In this document: piece by piece, positions 44,008-51,495 of the stretch
Layout: the number at the start of each line of letters is the position of its first letter
How positions within the stretch are numbered: position 1 is the first letter of the stretch
Assembly: GCF_042652645.1 (NCBI RefSeq)
Contig: NZ_JBHSGU010000001.1
Location: forward strand, 124,001 to 188,000
Direction of reading: 5' to 3'
Source of the DNA: Glaciecola siphonariae
GTDB taxonomy: Bacteria; Pseudomonadota; Gammaproteobacteria; Enterobacterales; Alteromonadaceae
Length of the DNA stretch: 64,000 nucleotides
Notes under the pieces: generated by a model
Told to the model about the DNA's origin: nothing
Databases searched by the model: none
The model's input: only the letters and a program-made list of their open reading frames with translations
Made by a program: the position numbers and the translations under genes

Positions 44008-44871
44008 ATGATTTACAGCATGACAGGATTTGCCCGCGTTGAGACCAAAGCAGAATGGGGCAGCGCAGTATGGGAAATTAGGTCGGTAAATCAGCGCTAC
44101 TTAGAAACGCACTATCGTTTGCCAGAGCAGTTTAGGTCGCTTGAGCCACTTTTACGCGAGCGTTTCAGAAAGCGCCTGCAGCGCGGCAAAGTTGAGTGTG
44201 CGCTGCGCTTGAGTTTCAATGAAGCAAATCAAGGCGCCATGACTTTTCATCCGGAGCTTGCTAATCAGCTTATACAGGCGGCAAAGCAGGTGCAAACAGC
44301 CGGGGCAGACGGCAGCATAAACCCCACCGACATATTGCGATGGCCTGGCGTAATGGCCACGCAAGAGGCCGATGTAGACCAAATGCAGCAACAACTCATG
44401 AGCGCGTTTGACGAGGCCCTTACACAGTTTTTATCGGCCCGCGCAAGCGAAGGCGAAAGCATGGCTGCCCTTATTCATCAAAGGCTCGACGGCATATTGA
44501 GCGAAGTAGAATCGGTTATTGCGCACATGCCAGCGGTACTCGAATGGCAAAAAGAGCGCATTCGCAGCAAGTTTGCCGAGGCGCAAGTAGAGCTTGAAGA
44601 TACCCGCGTAGAGCAAGAGATGGTATTGCTTGCCCAAAAAACCGATGTAGCCGAAGAACTAGACCGCCTCAAATCGCACATTGGCGAAACGCAAAAGATC
44701 ATGAAAAAGGGCGGTGCAATCGGCCGCAGACTCGATTTTATGATGCAAGAATTTAACCGCGAAGCGAACACCTTAGGCAGTAAGTCGATTAATAAAGATG
44801 TGACGCAGTCGGCGGTGGAAATAAAGGTGTTGATTGAGCAGATGCGGGAGCAGATCCAGAATATCGAATAA
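44008..44871 (+). CDS. yicC: YicC-family endoribonuclease
   Basis: A 287-residue protein matching E. coli YicC, an endoribonuclease implicated in decay of small RNAs such as RyhB. Nearly identical blocks include SVNQRYLETHYRLPEQFRSL, ILRWPGVMATQEAD and the C-terminal RRLDFMMQEFNREANTL and KVLIEQMREQIQNIE. AAGAGA lies before the ATG. Divergent from the S9/rph side as in enterobacteria, and followed by a terminator. Confidence 0.96.
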   Translation: MIYSMTGFARVETKAEWGSAVWEIRSVNQRYLETHYRLPEQFRSLEPLLRERFRKRLQRGKVECALRLSFNEANQGAMTFHPELANQLIQAAKQVQTAGADGSINPTDILRWPGVMATQEADVDQMQQQLMSAFDEALTQFLSARASEGESMAALIHQRLDGILSEVESVIAHMPAVLEWQKERIRSKFAEAQVELEDTRVEQEMVLLAQKTDVAEELDRLKSHIGETQKIMKKGGAIGRRLDFMMQEFNREANTLGSKSINKDVTQSAVEIKVLIEQMREQIQNIE

Positions 44872-44887
44872 TATCAAGTAGCGTCCA

Positions 44888-44937
44888 AACACCTCACGGT
44901 AGTAAAGCTCCGAATTCATGAGGTGTTCTTCTTTTTT
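44888..44937 (+). terminator. Terminator of yicC
   Basis: AACACCTCA/TGAGGTGTT 9-bp stem with a 22-nt loop, followed by CTTCTTTTTT, 17 nt after the yicC stop. Confidence 0.75.
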
Positions 44938-45061
44938 CGGTAGTTTATTTCCCTTTATTTGTTGATTTTTGTATTTAAACGGTAGATTTCTAACCAATTT
45001 TTTTGCTATCAGTTTTATGGCACAATAAACCCGAACACTTTATTGAGCAAAAGCAACGAGC

Positions 45062-47479
45062 TTATCCAACTACTACCCCCTCTCGCAGCCCATAAACCAT
45101 CAACTTATAATCAATCAACTCCAACAAGCAACTCGACAACAAATCGTGTTGCTGTTTAGACACGGGTTTTTTAAGCCCAAATCTATCATTTTCAACTTCA
45201 AAAAACGCTTTACGCTTCTTCGAATTCCCACCTACCCAGGCATTGATAGGGTTTTTATTCCAATACGTAGTGAAACTGGCAGGATAATCGCCATTGGTAA
45301 TATGCCGCTGCAATGGCTTTGTTAGGTCATTAAATAATTCGGGATGTCTGCGCAGTACGTACCACGAGCGCTCACAAAGCGTGCTTATCTCAACCGCGCC
45401 CAACAGACCGCCACATTCAATAAAGGCTTTGAGCAAAATCATCTTAAAAGACTTGGTCATCGCTGTTTTCTCTACTTCAAATAGCAGCGCGCCATGTTCG
45501 TTAATCACGGCTTCCATTTCTGACGGCATCCCTTCCTGTTGATACACAAAGTTGAACCAGAAATCACTATGATGGCGAATCTTGCTTACATCTCCGCCAC
45601 CTTCTATATATTCACTCAATGTAGGCCTATGTCCGAGCGTTTCACTTAAATTCTGGTATAAGGCTTGATGTGTCTTTACGCTGCTTTGAACGAGCTTGTC
45701 TAACATACTTACCGCATCAGGCGCTAAGTTAACAAAGCAGCCATTATCTAGTGTTATTGCATGCGCGTTCTTTAAAAACGCTTTACGCTGCTCATTGCTT
45801 GAATTGATGCCTAATAAGGCCTCGAACTGAGTAAAATAAGTATTGTGATTGCCCACATAATCAATGATCACCAAATGCGACTTGCCATGCGCTAAGCGCA
45901 AGCCTCGGCCTATTTGCTGTAAATAGATGATTTTTGATTCGGTGGGGCGCAGCATTAAAATCGTATCGATTAGCGGTAAATCGGTACCTTCGTTAAACAA
46001 ATCTACCGCGAAAATGATGTCAATCTCGCCTCTCGATAGCATCTGCAAAGCAACATTGCGCGGCGTATGCGAGCGTGAATGCACGGCAAGCGCTCTTGCG
46101 CCTTGACTTGAAAAGTACTCAGCCATGAACTCTGCGTGCGCGATAGACACACAAAAGCCCAGCGTGCGACTTTGTTTTCGCGCTTGCCAGTTCACAAAGT
46201 TATGCTGCGCTCGCTGCCGAGTGGCAAATTTTGATGTAAGCGCATCTGGGTCAAATTTACCGTTGCGCCAAGGTATTTCTGCGTAATCCACTGTATCTTT
46301 TATGCCATAGTAGCGAAATGGAACGAGCACTGATTTTGCAATTGCTAGGGGCATATCAATTTGATAAACCAAATTGTTGTCACAAAGGGCAAGAATATTT
46401 GCGTTATCTGTGCGTTTTGGCGTGGCGGTCAAGCCCAGTAAAAAGCGCGGCGTAAAGTAATTCATCACCGCTTGATATGAGGGCGCACTGGCATGATGAA
46501 ATTCATCAATTACAACGTAATCGAAGTGGTCGGCAGGAAGACGTTGCAGAATGTGTCCTTTACCAATCGTCATTACAGAAGCAAAAACTAAATCGGCTTT
46601 CAGTTCTTTTTGCTGCGCATTTACAATACCGCTAGTGTAGTTGGGTAAAAGCTGTCCAAAAGTGGCTTGGGCTTGAAGTAAGATTTCTTCTCGATGCGCA
46701 ATAAACAACACACGCTTCGCTTCTATATTGGCAGCATCGAAAGCCGCCAACCAAGTTTTCCCTGTGCCTGTTGCCATCACAACTAAGCCACGCAAATAGC
46801 CATCTTCTCTGGTTTTAGCGAGAGCTTGCAAAGCTTCTTCTTGAATCATGTTGGGTTGAAATGCTTCTTCAACTTGCTCAGGGGCTGGCTGCGGGCTTGG
46901 TTCAGCAACGTGAGTCGCTGCTAACTGACGATTTGCCTCATATCTTTTAGCGTACTGGGCGATGATTATGTCGTTAGTCGCTGAGGTATAAGGATGGTTT
47001 AGCAACTTTGCAAAAGCAGCCTGTATAGCAGAAAACATAGCGGGCTCGCGCTCTCGTTGAACACCCACGTTCCATTCAAATGCGTTAGTCAGTGCCGCCT
47101 TTGACAAGTTACTTGAACCAATAAATGCAATGCCGTCGCTCAGATTTTCGTGCTCATCGCCATAACAAAAAATATAAGACTTTACATGAAAGCTTTGCTC
47201 CCGGGCGGCAAACAAATAAGTTTGAATATTCGTTAATGAATTTAAGGTACCCAGTGCCGATGGCTCGGTAATGTTCAAATAATCACTGGTTAAAATCCGA
47301 ATGGATGCACCACGCTCACCAGCATCTACCAGTGCTGACAATATCTTTTGCAAGCCCGACATTTTGATAAACGATACAGCAAAATCAATCCGTGCAGAGC
47401 GGTTTATCGCCTCTAATAGATGCGGCAAAAATGGATCTTCATTGCCAAAGCTAATTTGATGGGAGGTATTATTTAGCAT
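45062..47479 (-). CDS. PLD-nuclease/SF2 helicase fusion protein
   Basis: An 805-residue protein joining three modules. An N-terminal phospholipase D-like (HKD) nuclease domain (about 1-170) has a single motif, HVK (98-100) with GSSN (121-124), so it would act as a dimer. An SF2 helicase (about 205-545) has Walker A ATGTGKT (236-242), DEFH (325-328), TATPKR (351-356) and motif VI QQIGRGLR (521-528). A C-terminal region of about 250 residues resembles DUF3427-type tails. This architecture is found in restriction-like and defence loci and in stand-alone DNA-processing enzymes. It overlaps the upstream methyltransferase gene by 11 nt. DNA cleavage and unwinding are inferred from motifs. Confidence 0.9.
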   Translation of the reverse strand: MLNNTSHQISFGNEDPFLPHLLEAINRSARIDFAVSFIKMSGLQKILSALVDAGERGASIRILTSDYLNITEPSALGTLNSLTNIQTYLFAAREQSFHVKSYIFCYGDEHENLSDGIAFIGSSNLSKAALTNAFEWNVGVQREREPAMFSAIQAAFAKLLNHPYTSATNDIIIAQYAKRYEANRQLAATHVAEPSPQPAPEQVEEAFQPNMIQEEALQALAKTREDGYLRGLVVMATGTGKTWLAAFDAANIEAKRVLFIAHREEILLQAQATFGQLLPNYTSGIVNAQQKELKADLVFASVMTIGKGHILQRLPADHFDYVVIDEFHHASAPSYQAVMNYFTPRFLLGLTATPKRTDNANILALCDNNLVYQIDMPLAIAKSVLVPFRYYGIKDTVDYAEIPWRNGKFDPDALTSKFATRQRAQHNFVNWQARKQSRTLGFCVSIAHAEFMAEYFSSQGARALAVHSRSHTPRNVALQMLSRGEIDIIFAVDLFNEGTDLPLIDTILMLRPTESKIIYLQQIGRGLRLAHGKSHLVIIDYVGNHNTYFTQFEALLGINSSNEQRKAFLKNAHAITLDNGCFVNLAPDAVSMLDKLVQSSVKTHQALYQNLSETLGHRPTLSEYIEGGGDVSKIRHHSDFWFNFVYQQEGMPSEMEAVINEHGALLFEVEKTAMTKSFKMILLKAFIECGGLLGAVEISTLCERSWYVLRRHPELFNDLTKPLQRHITNGDYPASFTTYWNKNPINAWVGGNSKKRKAFFEVENDRFGLKKPVSKQQHDLLSSCLLELIDYKLMVYGLREGVVVG

Positions 47480-48068
47480 GAGTCACAATGAGATTTAGCC
47501 AAGTTTGCATTCCCCCGCGCAAAGGCTTGCGCTCTTGCCATTGTTCGATGGCTTTAAAACCAACTTCTTGAAACAATTCAATTAATTCGTCCATGTCGTA
47601 ATATGCAAAGAAACGCCCTTTTGAATCAACACCTTCGTGTGTAAGCCCTTCATCTTCGTTTATAGCTTTGAACGAAGCGTAAAAAACGCCATTTGGCGAC
47701 AGATGAGCTTTAAGGTACTTCAATACAGGCAGCATGTCTTTTTTCGGTAGATGCAATAAACTAGCACAGGCCCAAATGCCATCAAACTTAGACGGTAAAG
47801 ACAATGCGCAAAAATCTTGCACTAGCACCTCTTGCCCGATGTGCAGCGATGCTTTTTTAGCCAATGCCTCGCAACCATCGAGCGCAGTGACTGCAAAGCC
47901 ATTTTCAATAAAATAGAGACTGTCGCGGCCTGAACCACAACCCAAATCAAGCACACTAGAGCCTTTGGACAGTCTTGGCATAAAGCGCGCAAGTGCCTCG
48001 TTCATCGACAGTGAAATAGTTTCATCGAAGTATTCCGCCGCATGGATTTGATAGAAGTTAATGGTCAT
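47469..48068 (-). CDS. Class I SAM-dependent methyltransferase (TehB-like)
   Basis: A 199-residue cytoplasmic methyltransferase. Motif I is VLDLGCGSGRDSLYF (about 39-53), followed by the acidic motif II VTALDGCEALA, and FDGIWACASLLHLPK as motif IV region. This IWACASLLH pattern belongs to a TehB/UbiE-like small-molecule or unknown-substrate group, not to DNA methylases (no DPPY or PC motif). The start at the ATG 48068 is favoured over a TTG six codons upstream. It is 11-nt overlapped with the helicase gene, so the pair forms one operon. Possibly a nucleotide or protein modifier for the neighbouring nuclease. Confidence 0.88.
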   Translation of the reverse strand: MTINFYQIHAAEYFDETISLSMNEALARFMPRLSKGSSVLDLGCGSGRDSLYFIENGFAVTALDGCEALAKKASLHIGQEVLVQDFCALSLPSKFDGIWACASLLHLPKKDMLPVLKYLKAHLSPNGVFYASFKAINEDEGLTHEGVDSKGRFFAYYDMDELIELFQEVGFKAIEQWQERKPLRGGMQTWLNLIVTHAK

Positions 48069-48343
48069 ATTAAGCGGGTTAGCCAAGAATTACAGATTCC
48101 AAGATTTTCTATACAGTACAAAAACGAACTGTGTCGCGCACTAGATTTTTTTGGATATTGTTGTTTTAACTTATGTCGTTGATGGATATCGACTCCCTCT
48201 GGCAAACTAAGCTTTAAGCACACGCGGCCTGGCAACCTTGGTGTTACGATATGGTTCTGAACTATTGTTCATAAGAATTAATATTAGAAAATGATAAATT
48301 TTGAGCTCACTTAATAAATGAAAATAGAGTGACCTCTAATTCA

Positions 48344-48544
48344 ATGAAACCTAAGTTCAAAAAGCAGACTAATATGAAGATCAACTACTTCGGATTAGCA
48401 TTAGGTATATTCGCGGGCGCTTTATGCGGTGACCTTATTGCGTCTTTTTTATTGCCTGAACAATACGAATGGGCGTCGACTTTAGTCATAGGCGTGAGCA
48501 TTTGGGCTTGCGCTTACATTGGTGCATACAAACTGCCGGCGTAA
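48344..48544 (+). CDS. Small two-helix membrane protein, unknown function
   Basis: A 66-residue ORF (ATG at 48344; a later ATG at 48374 would give 56 residues). A short basic N-terminus (MKPKFKKQTNMK) precedes two hydrophobic segments (about 15-31, FGLALGIFAGALCGDLI, and 41-61, ASTLVIGVSIWACAYIGAY). Gly/Ala-rich helix packing looks genuine. No clear ribosome site. No family recognised. Divergent from the methyltransferase gene. Confidence 0.5.
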   Translation: MKPKFKKQTNMKINYFGLALGIFAGALCGDLIASFLLPEQYEWASTLVIGVSIWACAYIGAYKLPA

Positions 48545-48782
48545 CGGCTTACAAATTAGTACAAGGCTATTAGTTTGCTCTATTCGAAACGCTTTACCTT
48601 AAATTCCGAAGCTAGTGTGTCAATACTACTAATCACTGCGCACATCTGTTAGCAGGCGCCCATAACAGAGCAATGAAAAAACGAAATATGGTGAAGCGCA
48701 AACTATTCATTTCTCAGTAACTGAAGGCTCAAACCGTTACGCTAAGCGTTTCATGCGAATTAAATGCCCACTACTTCGTCAA

Positions 48783-49493
48783 TCACCCACACTGCTCCCC
48801 AACCACAGCGCGATGAATATCCAAGATATACCCACTCTCACTAAAGGTCAGCGCCATCAACTCACCTTCTAGTAACGTGGGCGGCTGTGCAGTTGAGCTT
48901 GCTTTGTCTGCACTGAGCAGCATAGTAAGTGCTTGCTTCGATATTTCTATGAGCTCTTCATTACAGGTAACTAGCTGAGCGCTTTCTTCAAAATTAACTA
49001 CGCGCGCTATTTGTGTGTAGTCTATTCGCGAGGCTTGCTGGCTAAGCATATCTTGCTTGGCTTTGCTGTAATTAAACGTGCGCTGACTAGTTGGTTCAGC
49101 TACTTCCGAGTCTAAGATATGCACCTGCACGCTAGTATATTTTGCCGTCATTGCAGGCTGGTTTGCTTGCACTAAATAGCTAGAATTGGGGACGTATTGA
49201 TGATAACTGATCACCAATATTGCAACTGCTACAGCGGCGAAGGTAGCTGTTGTTTTTATACGGGCGCTAAGCGACTCAATCATATTGGCAAATGCATATC
49301 GGGTGGGTGAGGCAGCATTATCAAAGTGCGACTTTACACCAGCCGGTGATTTAACGCGCGCTTTGCGTGCCTGATAAAGTGCCTCAAGCGATGGCGTATT
49401 AGCTTTACTTGTGTAAGGCTCATGGTTTGTCCCGCGCTTGTTATGAGATTCCGCCTGCTCGCTATTTTGTTGTGCTGAATGTTTATCACTCAT
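48783..49493 (-). CDS. Probable anti-sigma factor (single-pass membrane protein)
   Basis: A 236-residue protein: polar N-terminal cytoplasmic part (about 1-85), one transmembrane helix (about 84-100, FAAVAVAILVISY), and a periplasmic region (about 105-236) with two Cys. It has no recognised zinc-binding anti-sigma motif; the assignment rests on position directly after an ECF sigma gene, 8-nt overlap, and the one-helix topology. Its ATG lies inside the sigma stop region. Confidence 0.6.
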   Translation of the reverse strand: MSDKHSAQQNSEQAESHNKRGTNHEPYTSKANTPSLEALYQARKARVKSPAGVKSHFDNAASPTRYAFANMIESLSARIKTTATFAAVAVAILVISYHQYVPNSSYLVQANQPAMTAKYTSVQVHILDSEVAEPTSQRTFNYSKAKQDMLSQQASRIDYTQIARVVNFEESAQLVTCNEELIEISKQALTMLLSADKASSTAQPPTLLEGELMALTFSESGYILDIHRAVVGEQCG

Positions 49494-50052
49494 GAAGAGT
49501 CTCCAAACGGCGTTTTAAAAAACCTTTCGCATAGCGCAATCGGGTTTTGATGGTTTCTTTCGGGTCGCCACTTATTTGAGCTATTTGCTCTAAACTAAAT
49601 CCCTCTTGTTGCAAGCAAAAGGCTTCTCGCTGCAAAAAAGGCAGAGCCATTAAAGCGCGGTCAAAACAAAGTTGAATATCTTGCTCCAAAATATCCTCTT
49701 GCCTTGTACCATCTTCTGTAAGGTGCTCTTCCAATAAATGACACACGCGATTTTGCTTCCTAAATTCGTCAATTAAGGCGTTGCGCCCCACCCGGAATAA
49801 CCAAAACTTAAACCCGGCTTTGCCTTGGTACCGCTGAGGCTTTTCATACACCTTTAGCCATGTCTTTTGGGCGATATCTTGCGCCAAATCTTGGTCAGAT
49901 AATGAAACCAAATAATGATACAAATCGTCAGCTAACTGGGCATAAAGCTGGTCAAACACTTTTTGCTTTTGCTTAATTGCATATTCGGCAATGAGCACAT
50001 CAACATCATTTGTTTTGCTATCCAATAATCCTAGGCTGGTTAATAGCTTCAA
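49486..50052 (-). CDS. ECF-type RNA polymerase sigma factor
   Basis: A 188-residue sigma-70 family factor with only regions 2 and 4. Region 2 is DLAQDIAQKTWLKVYEKP with FWLFRVGRNALIDEFRKQ; region 4 is LPFLQREAFCLQQEGFSLEQIAQISGDPKETIKTRLRYAKGFL, the HTH binding -35 (partly quoted: LEQIAQIS turn). The start is taken as the TTG at 50052, 7 nt after AAGGAG; a TTG two codons earlier sits only one base from the same site. Sandwiched between a TonB-like gene (26 nt upstream of the open frame) and the probable anti-sigma. Confidence 0.88.
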   Translation of the reverse strand: MKLLTSLGLLDSKTNDVDVLIAEYAIKQKQKVFDQLYAQLADDLYHYLVSLSDQDLAQDIAQKTWLKVYEKPQRYQGKAGFKFWLFRVGRNALIDEFRKQNRVCHLLEEHLTEDGTRQEDILEQDIQLCFDRALMALPFLQREAFCLQQEGFSLEQIAQISGDPKETIKTRLRYAKGFLKRRLETLHE

Positions 50053-50084
50053 ATCCAAGCTCCTTAACTAGGGCTGAAAAGTGT

Positions 50085-50771
50085 TTACTGCTCTAGGGTA
50101 AAGTCGAGCGTTACGGCAAGGCCGCTCATGGCTACTGCCTTTCCTTGTTCTATTCTGGGCTGATACTTCCATTTACGCAATGCTCGCTTGGCCGCCTTTT
50201 CAAAAACGCCTTTGGGCTGGGCGTCTACAACAATAACATTCTCTACCTCACCTACTGCATTCACGCTAAACGAAAGCGTAACGTAACCTTCTATACCTTT
50301 GGTCGCTGCATTATTAGGATATTGCGGTGGCACCCGCACCATAGGACGAGGCTGCTTCTCAACAACAAGCCCCGGTTGAATAACCGATATTTGTACTGGC
50401 GGCACTGTCATAACTGGGTTTGTAAAGTCATTGTTGTGGCTTTCATCATCGGGCACCAATGGTTTGGACTGCGGCAGCTGTTTGGCTATGGGGGGCTCAG
50501 GCACCACGATTAAAGTGCGAATCGTTTCATCAAGTTCGGGCATCATGATATTGATCAGCGCAGCGGGTGCAGATTTAACTTGCCGCATATCGTCTTGTGC
50601 AACCATGGCCTGCATGCCAGCAAAAAGCGCAAAGGTAACAACGCCAGCGCAGACAATACTTGCCATAAAGCGCTTAACACTGCCTGTTGATTGATTAAGT
50701 AATGTATTAGACAATTTATTAGGTAAGTGATTATGTAACTGAGAAGTATGGCTAATAGAATCGATAAGCAT
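50085..50771 (-). CDS. TonB-family energy transducer
   Basis: A 228-residue protein with one N-terminal helix (about 38-55, FMASIVCAGVVTFALFAGMQ), a Pro-rich periplasmic linker (VPEPPIAKQLPQSKPLVP), and the TonB C-terminal domain (about 145-228) with RPMVRVPPQYPNNAATKGIEGYVTLSF and ALRKWKYQPRI. It would couple proton motive force to outer-membrane receptors, normally with ExbB/ExbD, which are not nearby. The start at 50771 follows AGGA by 7 nt. First gene of the tonB-sigma-anti-sigma operon, suggesting autonomous regulation of a receptor system. Confidence 0.88.
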   Translation of the reverse strand: MLIDSISHTSQLHNHLPNKLSNTLLNQSTGSVKRFMASIVCAGVVTFALFAGMQAMVAQDDMRQVKSAPAALINIMMPELDETIRTLIVVPEPPIAKQLPQSKPLVPDDESHNNDFTNPVMTVPPVQISVIQPGLVVEKQPRPMVRVPPQYPNNAATKGIEGYVTLSFSVNAVGEVENVIVVDAQPKGVFEKAAKRALRKWKYQPRIEQGKAVAMSGLAVTLDFTLEQ

Positions 50772-50883
50772 AGGTCTTCCTTTTTGCCGCATTTACCCTA
50801 CAAACGATGCAAAAAACAAAAAGGGGTGAATTATTTAGCGTGCCTCAACTAAACATTGTGTTTTGACATTAAAAACACAAAAC

Positions 50884-51357
50884 CTAAGCCCTGCGAACAA
50901 ACCGATAATACCCCATCGCGCCTGCTGCGCCCCAAAAGAGTACACACATTATTAGGCTTAACAAAAAGCTGCCCGACTTTTCAAGCACCGCATCGTTAGG
51001 CGATGCAGGGTCGTAGTGCACGGTAACGGGTTTTCCTACCGGATACTTTTGTAAATAAGCTGGAATGTCGTAAGCCCAAGCACCAAAGTCAATGTTGTTG
51101 CTAGTATAAGCCTTGCCATTTACCGCATAAGTAAATTCAATATACAAAGTATCGCTGTTCAAACGTCCGGTCTTATCTACTCTCGAGTGTACGACCACAC
51201 CTGGCGTGCTCAACCAACTCCCTCCAGTAAGCATATAGCCTAGGTCTTTAGCGCTATACCAACCAATTACCAAAAAACAAATCATGACTATCACCACGCG
51301 AGAGTCTGCGCTGCCAACAGAACTACTCAAAGCAAAACGTCGGCTAGATTTCGGCAT
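50884..51357 (-). CDS. DUF3592 domain membrane protein
   Basis: A 157-residue membrane protein with two hydrophobic segments (about 20-40 and 130-150) flanking an extracytoplasmic DUF3592 domain. The family core is TPGVVVHSRVDK, then YIEFTYAVNGKAYTSNNIDFGAW and YPVGKPVTVHYDPASPNDAVLE. Function unknown. GAGA precedes the ATG. Separated from neighbours on both sides by more than 90 nt. Confidence 0.87.
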   Translation of the reverse strand: MPKSSRRFALSSSVGSADSRVVIVMICFLVIGWYSAKDLGYMLTGGSWLSTPGVVVHSRVDKTGRLNSDTLYIEFTYAVNGKAYTSNNIDFGAWAYDIPAYLQKYPVGKPVTVHYDPASPNDAVLEKSGSFLLSLIMCVLFWGAAGAMGYYRFVRRA

Positions 51358-51495
51358 GGCTATCTCTCATGGTAAACGCTAAAAGTTCGCTTAGCAGGTT
51401 TTTGGTACTCAATATGAGTAAGGCTTTTATGATACCTGGGTCACTAAATCATTACACCATTTACAAAGACGTAAGTTTTAACATCGATAAAACGG

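Noticed and set aside
48113..48132. ACAGT-N10-ACTGT dyad upstream of the methyltransferase, sharing AAAACGAACTGT with the bacteriocin upstream region
   Set aside because: A single shared 12-mer is expected by chance in a window this size and the arms are short.
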